Assembly (NCBI GenBank): GCA_902464295.1
Contig: CABQIW010000007.1
Coordinates: forward strand, 1-56,556
Direction: 5' to 3'
Length of the DNA: 56,556 nucleotides
Source: an uncultured Eggerthella sp.
GTDB lineage: Bacteria > Actinomycetota > Coriobacteriia > Coriobacteriales > Eggerthellaceae
The position numbers and the translations under genes are program-made. The notes beneath the pieces are model-generated. The model saw nothing but the letters and a program-made list of their open reading frames with translations. It had not been told where the DNA came from and searched no databases. Below are positions 1 through 8,178 of this stretch, one piece after another; position 1 is the first letter of the stretch, and every line of letters starts with the position of its first letter.

Positions 1-858
1 ACATGTTTCGGTAATGTAGTTGAAAATATCAACCGCTTGATTGATTTTGCATCCTGTCGAAATATCGTTTATCAAGCGGGCTGCATCGAACTGGTTTTGG
101 ATAAGGTTTGCAAAAAGGAGCTTATTTAGCCAATTAATTAGAACGACTTTTGAATATGCGAAATAGGGATCCTGCTCATCATGTACATATTCTTTATGGA
201 CGGTCTCCCACCACTCGTCAATATAAGTTTTTACTGTAATGTCTCTAGTTGCTCTCAATTTTAAAGATTCAGCCAAAAGCCCTTTGTTGTCATTTATCAG
301 CTTTGGCATAACCGATTCTGTTAGAGCTTCTCCCAACAGGCGATGTTTGATTGTTCCGGTTGAAATGAAATCGCCAATAATATCAATCAACTTATGTAAA
401 AAAGTTCTCCATTGTTCCTCGTAGAGGGTGATTGCTTCGCGATCAACAATCCTTTCATCAATCGTCCAACTTTCAATAATTTCAAATTCATTACGCTTAT
501 TGCACACATGAAGTTGAGCATATTGAAAGTTCCATAATACGGTTGAATTACAGCCTAGAAGCTTCGCTTTATTATGCGCATCGTTAACAAAGATAGGATC
601 ATCTATCGGCACATCTGGGCATTTCGCCTCCCAGCCTTGAAGGATTATTGATTGGGCTCTATCCGAGAAGAGCAATACATCGGGGAACTTAACGAAAGAA
701 CCGCCATTAATCGTTCTCTCGCCGCCAGCACGTTTTATCGCGATGTCGCGGTCTCCAAGGTATTCGTTAATTTCGGAAATGAGTTGAATGACAAAGGAGC
801 GTTCGTTGTCGTTGTAAGAGATCGGTGGAGCTGAATATTGAACTTCTCCTTGTGTCAT
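1..858 (-). CDS. Restriction enzyme / N-6 methylase N-terminal part (cut by window edge)
   Basis: Reading from the ATG at 858 on the minus strand, the frame stays open for 286 codons to the left edge, so the 3' end is missing. Residues 59-79 carry a PD-(D/E)xK nuclease signature: Pro59-Asp60, a hydrophobic strand, then Glu77-Ala-Lys79. The following stretch, with PD, an aligned helix and LWN, resembles the N-terminal nuclease domain of large bifunctional restriction enzymes annotated as N-6 DNA methylase. It starts 22 bases after the stop of the methyltransferase at 881-1717 and is probably cotranscribed with it. The inferred role is restriction of unmodified DNA. Whether a methylase domain follows cannot be seen. 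Confidence is good for coding and moderate for function. Confidence 0.7.
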   Translation of the reverse strand, partial: MTQGEVQYSAPPISYNDNERSFVIQLISEINEYLGDRDIAIKRAGGERTINGGSFVKFPDVLLFSDRAQSIILQGWEAKCPDVPIDDPIFVNDAHNKAKLLGCNSTVLWNFQYAQLHVCNKRNEFEIIESWTIDERIVDREAITLYEEQWRTFLHKLIDIIGDFISTGTIKHRLLGEALTESVMPKLINDNKGLLAESLKLRATRDITVKTYIDEWWETVHKEYVHDEQDPYFAYSKVVLINWLNKLLFANLIQNQFDAARLINDISTGCKINQAVDIFNYITETC

Positions 859-880
859 ATTTGCCTCATTTCTGTTTGAT

Positions 881-1717
881 TTATACAGCTGCTTTCTTTG
901 CGCTCTCCATGATTGCTCGCGCCTCTGCAATTCGATCATTGCATACTTGAATGTAATCAATAGGATGCTTCTTGAACAGTGCTACATCTTCATTCTTTTC
1001 GATTCCGATGAATGATCTATCTTCGAGTACGGCCGAAACACAAAATGATCCGCTACCACACGCGTTATCGAGAACGATGTCTCCCGGGTTAGTAAAGGTT
1101 CTAATCAGATAACGACCCAAATCAACAGGTTTTTGCGTAGGGTGATAAACAGGACCTTCGGATTCCGCTGTTTTGAAATACAGTATATCGGTGGGATATC
1201 TTGAACCGTCACTCTTCACATGTCGAGGCGAGAAGTCCCCATAACTACCTGTAAGTTGATCCTTACGTACGCCTTTATCGTAGGATTCACCTTCCGACAT
1301 TTGAGGATTGTATGTTGGCTGAGCTTTATAAAAGACGCAAATATCTTCGTACTTACGAAGAGGCTGTTTCTTGGCGTTAAGGAAATTAGTTGCTTTCGAT
1401 TTAACCCAGACCATTTTGTATTTGTAAATATCTGGTGCATGAAGCATAAGCTTTGCAGTAAACAGTCCACTGCTTGTTAGAACAATAGCACCGCGAGGTT
1501 TGATTATCCTTCTGTATTCGCTAAATAAGAGATCAAGATTGATGATCGAATCCCATTTATTCTGCGTACTTCCATAAGGCAAATCGCACAAAATCATGTC
1601 AATGGATTCGTCGGGGAATCCCTGCATAACTTCTAAACAATCACCTTGAATAATTTGATTACGATAATCCTCGATATTTCGAGTATCAACACTTTTAACA
1701 ACCTTCATCGAATACAA
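881..1717 (-). CDS. DNA adenine/cytosine-N4 methyltransferase, beta class
   Basis: This 278-residue protein has the permuted order of a beta-class amino-methyltransferase. Motif IV (DLPY, residues 45-48) is near the N-terminus. The HPTQKP motif (about 192-197) and the AdoMet-binding motif I (DNACGSGSF, 217-225) are near the C-terminus. It should transfer a methyl group from S-adenosylmethionine to adenine N6 or cytosine N4 at a specific site. It lies directly upstream of, and in the same direction as, the PD-ExK protein, giving a modification-restriction pair. The start is ATG at 1717, with a second ATG three codons later. The recognition sequence cannot be predicted. The surrounding DNA is AT-richer than the rest of the window, consistent with horizontal acquisition. 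Confidence 0.88.
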   Translation of the reverse strand: MYSMKVVKSVDTRNIEDYRNQIIQGDCLEVMQGFPDESIDMILCDLPYGSTQNKWDSIINLDLLFSEYRRIIKPRGAIVLTSSGLFTAKLMLHAPDIYKYKMVWVKSKATNFLNAKKQPLRKYEDICVFYKAQPTYNPQMSEGESYDKGVRKDQLTGSYGDFSPRHVKSDGSRYPTDILYFKTAESEGPVYHPTQKPVDLGRYLIRTFTNPGDIVLDNACGSGSFCVSAVLEDRSFIGIEKNEDVALFKKHPIDYIQVCNDRIAEARAIMESAKKAAV

Positions 1718-1769
1718 CCTCCGTGATTGTATTCATTATAAAGGGAGAAGCTCTGCATTGGAGCATGAG

Positions 1770-2097
1770 ACCCAGTAAGCGGAAAAGCCGCACAGGGACA
1801 CCTCATCCTCGATCTAGATCTCGTTTGATTTTTTCTCGATTTATCCGCCCAATCCTTGTAGAGGCACTGGGCGTAGTAGGTTCCACGCTCTGGATCCTTG
1901 AACCGACATTGTCCACACCTCGATTCTGCCCCGTCATGGGTTCGCCCGCGAAGTATCGCTCCTTAAAGCACTTTTTGCTGACCTTCCCTTGAACGATCAG
2001 ACACCCTTTCTTGGCAAGCTCCGCATTGAGCTTACGGATGATTTAAGGCGCACGCTTTTGACGCACTTAGCTGCCCCGCAACCTCTGTTGCGCTCAT
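1770..2097 (-). pseudogene. Decayed excisionase-like HTH protein
   Basis: A GGAGG ribosome site precedes the ATG at 2097 on the minus strand. The product begins MSATEVAGQLSASKA and then loses frame. In a neighbouring frame the sequence continues IIRKLNAELAKKG followed by KVSKKCFKERYF. These blocks match the layout of small helix-turn-helix proteins common in integrative elements (a 'xxIIRxLNxELxxKG...RxYFxERFY' pattern). A further frame holds a Cys-rich stretch (CGQC...QC). At least one frameshift and an early stop separate the blocks, so the gene is dead. Family membership is from memory of the pattern and is uncertain. It suggests that the adjacent restriction-modification pair arrived with a mobile element. 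Confidence 0.4.
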
Positions 2098-2291
2098 GAG
2101 CCTTGCTTCCTCCTCTTGCTCCTTTCAACATTGGGATAGCATCATGTATTTATGATGCGCTGGCTTGACCATAGCCTCACATATTTGTGGCGTCAATGAA
2201 TCTCAATATAATTGCTCACATTTGCGTAAGGTGATAATCTGTTCCTCTGACAATTTGTCAAGAGTCTGCGCAATGAGAAGGGTCTCGATCC

Positions 2292-2723
2292 ATGAAGAAG
2301 AAGTCCATTCCAGCTCTTGCTAAGAAGCTGAAGAAGCTTAGAGATGAGCTGCATCTAACTCAGAAAGAAGTAGCTAATAAAGCTCATATAACCGAGTCCG
2401 CCTACTGAGCCTATGAACTGGGCGACCGCAATCCCAAGCAGGCGATTCTGGACAGAATCGCCAAGGTGCTTGGTGTGAAGCCAGAATACTTGAGTGCGCC
2501 AGCGTTCAGGAATCGCCGAGAGTTCGCGTATGCTCTGATGGAAAACGAAGACATATTCGGCTACACAGTGCGCAACATCGATGGAACGGCTGCTATCGCA
2601 ATTGGGTATGGTTCTGCTATGAACTTCTTTGCCGAGTTCGTCAACGACTGGGAAGAAATGCGCAAGAAGCTCGATGGTCACGAGATCGCCAAAGAGGAAT
2701 ACGAGAGCTGGAAACGCACCTGA
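2292..2723 (+). pseudogene. XRE-family HTH regulator with an in-frame UGA
   Basis: One reading frame runs from ATG 2292 to the stop at 2721-2723 (143 residues) and is interrupted only by TGA at 2406-2408 (codon 39). The N-terminal part is a Cro/C1-type helix-turn-helix (LTQKEVANKAHIT, then the stop, then AYELGDRNPK and LDRIAKVLGV). The stop lies at a position normally held by Arg, Ser or another polar residue in 'SAYxAYELG', so a single CGA-to-TGA change explains it. The remaining about 105 residues are intact. A shorter product starting at the ATG at 2466 would lack the DNA-binding domain. Likely a recently inactivated regulator of the neighbouring accessory genes. Confidence 0.75.
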
Positions 2724-2800
2724 GACAACGGTACATGGGTTAAGAGCGATGACAAGAAGAGCCCATACACGGGGAAGTAGATTATCAGAGAGGTATAAGG

Positions 2801-4369
2801 ATGGCTGCAAAGAAAACCAAGCTATCGATCTATTTAATTAAAGCCGATTATGATGCAGAAGAAGACATTCTTGCAGAAGAAAAGGACTACGATTGCCAGC
2901 CAATTCCTGGGAGGGGAAACGTTTATCACGCTATTTCCTTCTCCTCGAAGCCTAAGTGGGTCAAGTCTTTCTTTGGCGATTCAATAGACGATGAGCAGCT
3001 TTTTAACGCGACAGCGAGCGCGGTGCTTCTCGTCCCGATTGAGGTACGTGAAGGTATTAGGTATTTCGCCATTACCTTCGGCAGGGGGCTGTCGTTGATC
3101 AACAAGAATGCAATAGAGGAAAGATTTGGTCTAAAGACAGTTTTAAATAGCGTTGAGCCTGATTCAATACGTCGCATCTCAAAAACAGTTATTGCAGGAA
3201 ACGCAAGTAAGTCAAACGAGCAAATGCCAAAGAAGTCAGAAATCAACGACTTTTCTCTCGATGTCGAACGTGATCTTCTGAACGGAATCACAGCCACGGG
3301 GGATGCTGACTCATTGCTACCTGGCTCTGTAACTGGGGCGGATCCATTAAGCATATCGACTTCGATTCGAATCGAAGAGCTAGCTGACTACTTGGTCGAT
3401 CTGCTCGACCTGTATGAAAGCGATAGATATAAAGAGAACTTTCCTTGGATAGACCACGTTGAACCAGTGAAAAATAAAGCGCTCAAGTCAGAGTTAAATA
3501 AAGCTTTGATCGGGGCTATCAATATGCAAAACGAGTGTGTTTGGATGGCTATTCCTCAAGTAATTAACTGGGAAGAGACAGCAGGTTTTCGATATCTAAG
3601 AAATGGCGAGCTTTTTGATGATATCTTGATCGAAGAAGTGCTAAAAACGCTACGAAATCCTTTGGAAAAGATAGACCAGCTCAAGAACAAAACAATCTAT
3701 CAAATCGGAGCAGTGGACGGATCCGAGATAAACCACTGGTCGGCATTTAAGTGCATATACGGCGAGTTGGAGTATGAAGATCATCAGTATTGCATCAACG
3801 GAGGTGAGTGGTATCGCATCGATTCCGATTATGTAGGCCAGATCAACGATCAATATGAATCAACAACGATTTCATCCTTTGAGTTCCTGGACTATTTAGC
3901 CTCTGACGGCAATGAGGGTTCGTATAACAAACGGGTTTGCGATAGTGAGCCTGAAGCGCGCATTTTGATGGATCAAAAAGTCATTATGCATGGTGGCGGG
4001 AATAGTAGGTTCGAGCTTTGTGACATATTGGTTAGAGATGGCTCATTTGTTCATGTGAAGAAATACTCTGGGTCAGCGCCTTTGAGCCACCTCTTTAATC
4101 AGGGATTAACTACAGCACAGCTTGTTAGATCTGATTCAGATTTTCTGGCAAAAGCAAATGTAAGGATAGCCCAAGAATGTTCGGAACATGGTGAATACTC
4201 GCTTACAAGCATGGAGCCAAAAGAAGTGGTATTCGGTATCATCACAAAAGACACACAGGACAGACCAAACATTCCTTTCTTTAGCAAAATAACTTTCTGT
4301 GCGGTTAAGAGACAACTTGAAATGATGAATGTTGACGTATCTATTGCGGCTATATGCAAGGTGAAATAA
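2801..4369 (+). CDS. DUF6119 / TIGR04141 family sporadically distributed protein
   Basis: This 522-residue soluble protein has an N-terminal mixed region (KTKLSIYLIK at residues 4-13) and a conserved C-terminal block around HGGGNSRFELCDILV, VHVKKYSGS and SHLFNQG. That arrangement is what I know from the TIGR04141/DUF6119 'sporadically distributed protein' family. No biochemical role is established for the family as far as I know. Its members have patchy distribution and often sit near restriction and other defence genes, as here. There are no membrane segments. The start ATG follows AGGTATAAGG. It is transcribed away from the restriction-modification pair and converges on the DUF2971 gene. 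A defence function is inference. Confidence 0.75.
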   Translation: MAAKKTKLSIYLIKADYDAEEDILAEEKDYDCQPIPGRGNVYHAISFSSKPKWVKSFFGDSIDDEQLFNATASAVLLVPIEVREGIRYFAITFGRGLSLINKNAIEERFGLKTVLNSVEPDSIRRISKTVIAGNASKSNEQMPKKSEINDFSLDVERDLLNGITATGDADSLLPGSVTGADPLSISTSIRIEELADYLVDLLDLYESDRYKENFPWIDHVEPVKNKALKSELNKALIGAINMQNECVWMAIPQVINWEETAGFRYLRNGELFDDILIEEVLKTLRNPLEKIDQLKNKTIYQIGAVDGSEINHWSAFKCIYGELEYEDHQYCINGGEWYRIDSDYVGQINDQYESTTISSFEFLDYLASDGNEGSYNKRVCDSEPEARILMDQKVIMHGGGNSRFELCDILVRDGSFVHVKKYSGSAPLSHLFNQGLTTAQLVRSDSDFLAKANVRIAQECSEHGEYSLTSMEPKEVVFGIITKDTQDRPNIPFFSKITFCAVKRQLEMMNVDVSIAAICKVK

Positions 4370-4688
4370 ACCGCTTCATCGGTAATCGATTTTGCATACC
4401 ACATAGGTACTACCGAAAAGGCTACCTCCATTCGTCACAGCCGTTGGCGAATCATTAAATAAAGCTCAACGTATGCAAATCAACGATTCTTCAGTCGAGT
4501 GGGAATAAACGCAGCAATATGGGCTTCGTGTTGAATAAGACTTTGCTTTTTACAACACTTATGATCTAAAGGCAGAGGAGCTCATAATTTCATAAACGAT
4601 CAGATATCAACAATTTTCTTGCTAAATGAACAATCTAGAACATTATTACTGAATATGATGCTGCATTTTAGCGCGTTCCATCCAATAC
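4370..4688. other. Intergenic gap between convergent genes
   Basis: These 319 AT-rich bases separate two converging genes. I see no open frame with coding character, no RNA gene and no strong terminator. Only weak dyads (five-base arms ATTCG/CGAAT near 4430-4455) are present. Confidence 0.5.
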
Positions 4689-5618
4689 TTAAGCTTCCTG
4701 ATGCTTTCTTAACCTGTAATTGGGATCGCGAGAATCCATCTCTAAGCTAAATAAAGGAATATTGAGCTCTTTACAAATCTTTCGAAGCTCCGTCAGGTCT
4801 CTTTCTGCGCAATGCATCCCTGCATAAATTGCTGCAGGCATAGCATCTATATACGGCGCTATCGGCGAGTTTTCTGGAATAATGCAGCGAAACTCTTTTT
4901 CGTAACTCCAGGACGGATGTTTTATATTTGCCAACAAAAGGGGGATATATACAAAAGACTTGTCATTTATGCGGACTTCTTGCTTGCCGGCGTTGAATCC
5001 AAGTAAGGCTCGCTCAACCTCTTCGCATGTCTTGTTTAATAAAAACGATGTGAGATTTATGCGCTTTTCGGAATACTGCACAGGAAATAGGAAGCTCTTG
5101 AACAACGCATTATTCTGGTTCGTCATGTCGTACTCAACACAAAACCCTTGATGATTATTTGCATAATGCGCCCACATAGGCATAGATTGCTCACCAATTG
5201 CAGTAAGTGCGGCAACTCGGCTTTTTCGAAATATTCCGAAAATATCCTCAACCTCAGAATTCTCAATTCCAAGAGTTCGACCTATTTCACCAGCATTATA
5301 AAAATAGCAATACGAATCGAAAGGATCATTCAAATCCTGTATCGGAGACGTATAGATTCGATTGTTCCGCAGTGTCTCGAATCTGAGCTCATCGACCCTT
5401 GAGTCAAGCCCCAGACTTTGATATTTAAACAACTTGTCCGGGATATAGAGTTTGTAGATTTGAAAAATGGCTTTAAAGGCAGTATCCGACGCAACGCCCG
5501 TATCGAACTGCATGAGTAACTTTGCCGCCTTAAAATAGTCGGGCGGATTTTCGATGCGCCATCTTTCGACATCAAAGCTCTCTTGGTTCTCAATGTCTCC
5601 TGATTCTATTTCGGTCAT
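4689..5618 (-). CDS. DUF2971 domain-containing protein
   Basis: The 309-residue product shows the DUF2971 hallmarks in order: KYQS near residue 65, a YTSP...LNDPFD block near 90-100, MPMWAHYANNHQGFCVEYD near 145-163, and HPSWSYEKEFRCI near 233-245. DUF2971 proteins have no proven activity. They are frequent in accessory and defence regions, and some are annotated as abortive-infection-like. No signal peptide or membrane segment is visible. The start is ATG 5618. A long inverted repeat lies 38-69 bases upstream and may control it. The gene is convergent with the DUF6119 gene. Family call is firm; role unknown. Confidence 0.8.
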   Translation of the reverse strand: MTEIESGDIENQESFDVERWRIENPPDYFKAAKLLMQFDTGVASDTAFKAIFQIYKLYIPDKLFKYQSLGLDSRVDELRFETLRNNRIYTSPIQDLNDPFDSYCYFYNAGEIGRTLGIENSEVEDIFGIFRKSRVAALTAIGEQSMPMWAHYANNHQGFCVEYDMTNQNNALFKSFLFPVQYSEKRINLTSFLLNKTCEEVERALLGFNAGKQEVRINDKSFVYIPLLLANIKHPSWSYEKEFRCIIPENSPIAPYIDAMPAAIYAGMHCAERDLTELRKICKELNIPLFSLEMDSRDPNYRLRKHQEA

Positions 5619-5655
5619 ATCATCCTTAACCTCATAAATCTCTATTGTTCTCGAT

Positions 5656-5687
5656 TCTCAAAAAAGAGTAATCTTACTATTTTGAGA
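5656..5687. repeat. 32-base inverted repeat upstream of the DUF2971 gene
   Basis: Arms TCTCAAAA (5656-5663) and TTTTGAGA (5680-5687) are perfectly complementary. Between them lies a second dyad, AGTAA-TC-TTACT (5667-5678). The two dyads are offset by one base, so the whole forms one long hairpin with a small bulge. It sits 38 bases upstream of the DUF2971 start codon and is best read as an operator for a dimeric regulator. A terminator for a lost upstream gene is the alternative. Confidence 0.45.
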
Positions 5688-5777
5688 GTACTTTTCCCAA
5701 ATTCTAAACGCAAAAGACCGTCTTTGCGAAGGCCTTAATTTCCTGTTACAACATCCAGTTTCAATTTAAAAGCTCTC

Positions 5778-6084
5778 ACGACTTTTGTTCCGCATCAAAG
5801 GAATGGTTTTTCGTAACGAGTAACGCTTTGTAAAGACCATAGCGAATGATGCCTGGTCCTTTTGTGAACTGCCTCATTTCCCTTGCTCAAGCGAGGATGG
5901 CACGATCACAGATATTCCGTCATCCTTAAGAGCGGCATTCGGATATGCGGCAATATCGGCTTCTGTCTTAAGATACTCTAACGCACGCCATTCCTTGCTT
6001 ACCTCCTCTTCATTCCATCAGTCTGGTTACCGATTCAGTTTTGAGGTTCATGTAGATTGCAAGCCTAAACGACTTCGTTTCCAT
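5778..6084 (-). pseudogene. Remnant of a HigA-type addiction-module antitoxin
   Basis: Three minus-strand fragments lie in different frames. The first is METKSFRLAIYMNLK from 6084. The second is EYLKTEADIAAYPNAALKDD, ending in a stop at 5874-5876. The third contains GLYKALLVTKNHSFDA, with its stop at 5778-5780. The second and third match the start and end of the small 'putative addiction module antidote' family, where a 'YL.TEEDIAAYLNAAL' helix is followed by 'SLYKALS..NPSFDT'. The middle of the helix-turn-helix is missing and the frames are broken. I could not identify a partner toxin. Confidence 0.45.
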
Positions 6085-6210
6085 ATCCGCTTGAAAAGCT
6101 ATTGTCACTTAGTTGATAACTTAGATGTCTATTAGTATCCGAGTCATCAATAGCCTTGACGAGATTCTTTGGTTCTCGCCAAAACAACTACCATTGAGGC
6201 GCATCCTTGC

Positions 6211-7059
6211 TCACCATTCTTCTCTCGTCGCGTCGTTCAATCTTTGGAGCCACGCTCGGAAAGTGCCATCTTTGAAGCATTCACTGAAGTAGTCGCTATC
6301 TCCCAGATGATCCATGCGAGAGACTGCAACAAACAGCGCCATGATGCACTCAGTATTGAGGCAATTAACGTCCGCTGTTTTCATCTTCTCCATATCGAGC
6401 TCTATCCCATTCTTTTGCAAGATGGCTGCATAATCCTTTATTTCAGGGTGCTTTTCAGCATAAAGACGTACGTCATACAGCATTTCTTTGGAGGCTGCTT
6501 TGATTCTGGCGTTCCGCTCCTCTAGCCTTTCTTCTATATCCTCAACTTCGTCTTCATAATAATCATCAGGGCACAATGTGTGCACTTCGTAAACTAGAAA
6601 TATACGGCTATCTGGACAAACCTTCACGTCGAAGCCTTCTGGGTAATTCAAATACCTCGGCAGATCATCAGCTCCGAAGATCTTTTGGAGATCCATCGCA
6701 AGTTCATGCAATCCTTCTGGACCGAAATTAGACCCTTGAATCTGTCTTCCGTTGTAAGACATGACCCAACTTGTCCCGTCTAAGGTCATATACCTTATGT
6801 CGCAGTTCGGATAGTGAGTGTACCTATCTTCAATAGCAAACTCTTTCATTGCCTTTTCAAACGCTTGCATCTGGCTATCGCTCACATATACTTTGGTTGC
6901 CTTTTCAAGATCTTTGTCGAGACGCAGGTTGAACATCTGCTCTCTCTCAACATATCTACTGAATCGTCCAGCCACATCTTGGGCAATCTCGAATCTGGAT
7001 ATCAACATGCACCAGGCATCACAGACCTCTACGCTAAATATTGTTTCTTGCTTATCCAT
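6211..7059 (-). CDS. Hypothetical protein, possible DUF6508-like C-terminus
   Basis: A 282-residue soluble protein with no signal peptide or membrane helix. Residues 170-210 are strongly charged (EDEVEDIEERLEERNARIK) and probably helical. The last 50 residues (ALFVAVSRMDHLGDSDYFSE, then a hydrophobic WLQRL) resemble the small DUF6508 domain, which has no known function. The N-terminal two thirds are not recognised. The start ATG 7059 follows an AGGAGAGGACA-like site. It stands alone in the accessory region. Confidence 0.55.
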   Translation of the reverse strand: MDKQETIFSVEVCDAWCMLISRFEIAQDVAGRFSRYVEREQMFNLRLDKDLEKATKVYVSDSQMQAFEKAMKEFAIEDRYTHYPNCDIRYMTLDGTSWVMSYNGRQIQGSNFGPEGLHELAMDLQKIFGADDLPRYLNYPEGFDVKVCPDSRIFLVYEVHTLCPDDYYEDEVEDIEERLEERNARIKAASKEMLYDVRLYAEKHPEIKDYAAILQKNGIELDMEKMKTADVNCLNTECIMALFVAVSRMDHLGDSDYFSECFKDGTFRAWLQRLNDATREEW

Positions 7060-7188
7060 TGTCCTCTCCTGTTATCTATGCTTTAACTATAATCTGATCA
7101 ACTCCTTTAGGAGGGTCTTTTATAGGACAGGATGCCGTTCCTCTATGCTGCATCATCGAAGCACATTAACTTCGTCAATTCTAAGTAA

Positions 7189-7664
7189 GTGTTTACTGTG
7201 AGCTGGATAGATATCAAGACCGAAAACGATGTCAAGAGAATGCTTGAGCGTGTTGAGCATTTCCACGACTGGTTCGTCGCCAGCTATTCGTATGATGCGC
7301 TCGGAAATTGCGATAACAATGACTTGAATTTAGGGCGCCTCAAAGAAGGTCTGAATGCCTTAATAATCACATTCAGGTGGGATTGCAAGTGCAAGGCCAA
7401 TGGCCCGAAGTTCAGCTCCGATTTGGTGACGTTAGCGCGTTTGATATTAGCTTGGGGTGGCTCCAAGGGGGATGCCCGCTTTATGAAGCTAATCTCGAAA
7501 AGACGGCTCATGGATGGGTTTTAATAAACGACTGTTGGCTCACTCCAGAAGAGCGAGAGCATCCACTTGAAATCGAGGCAAACCTATTTGTCCTGTCGGA
7601 AAATGTGAAATGGCGTCCTGTTACGGTAGTAACGCCCGAGGAGTCCGATTGGTGGGATGAGTGA
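7189..7664 (+). pseudogene. Frameshifted hypothetical gene
   Basis: The first part, from the GTG at 7189 or 7198, encodes about 60 sensible residues (HDWFVASYSYDALGN, ending near LNALIITF). From about 7370 the coding signal moves to another frame, starting around HIQVGLQVQG and running through FGDVSAFDISL and YEANLEKTAHGW to the stop at 7662-7664. Joined, they give a protein of about 158 residues with a C-terminal WDE. The change of frame needs one inserted or deleted base near 7365-7380. The family is not recognised. The break could also be a sequencing error. Confidence 0.5.
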
Positions 7665-7683
7665 ATGAAAAAAGAAGAACAAG

Positions 7684-7950
7684 ATGATTCTCAACGAGGA
7701 TAGATACAAAGTTTGCATCAATAAAATCTGTGACTTCAATCCTCTTAAATCAAAAGATGATCACGATTTGATGATTGATACATTCGCAGGAAGTGACAAT
7801 GGGCCTGATGCAGCCTTAGTTATTTGCGTAGAAGACTCGCCTGCCACTAAAACGATAGCTATATATGGCTCTAGGTCACTAAGCGAAGACTCTTCAGTAG
7901 TGACAAATGATGGGATCTTGACTCTGCACACCACCACACAAAAGACTTAG
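7684..7950 (+). CDS. Small hypothetical protein
   Basis: An 88-residue frame starts 19 bases after the frameshifted gene, preceded by a weak AAAGAAGAACA ribosome site. The product is slightly acidic, has no membrane helix and belongs to no family I recognise. It may be the tail of the same two-gene unit or another decayed fragment. The gap 7951-8178 after it shows nothing recognisable. Confidence 0.35.
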   Translation: MILNEDRYKVCINKICDFNPLKSKDDHDLMIDTFAGSDNGPDAALVICVEDSPATKTIAIYGSRSLSEDSSVVTNDGILTLHTTTQKT

Positions 7951-8178
7951 CTTGTTACAAAGCTCTTACCGTCGCTCATCCCATACTTTCTGAAGATAAG
8001 CCTCAGCGCTCCTTTAATCCAAAAGACCCGTACGCAAATATATTGTCCAGTCAGGCACCCAACGCACACGAAAAGCCTTTGGATATTGACCATTTGTATG
8101 TTCCTAATATGGGTCACCACTCCTAGAATCTTATGCTTTTTTAATGAAACGCATGTTCTTCATACATAGGATCAAAAG

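Noticed and set aside
2406..2408. UGA in the XRE gene as a selenocysteine codon
   Set aside because: A DNA-binding helix is not a place for selenocysteine, and no SECIS-like hairpin follows directly. The formate dehydrogenase here also uses Cys. A point mutation is simpler.
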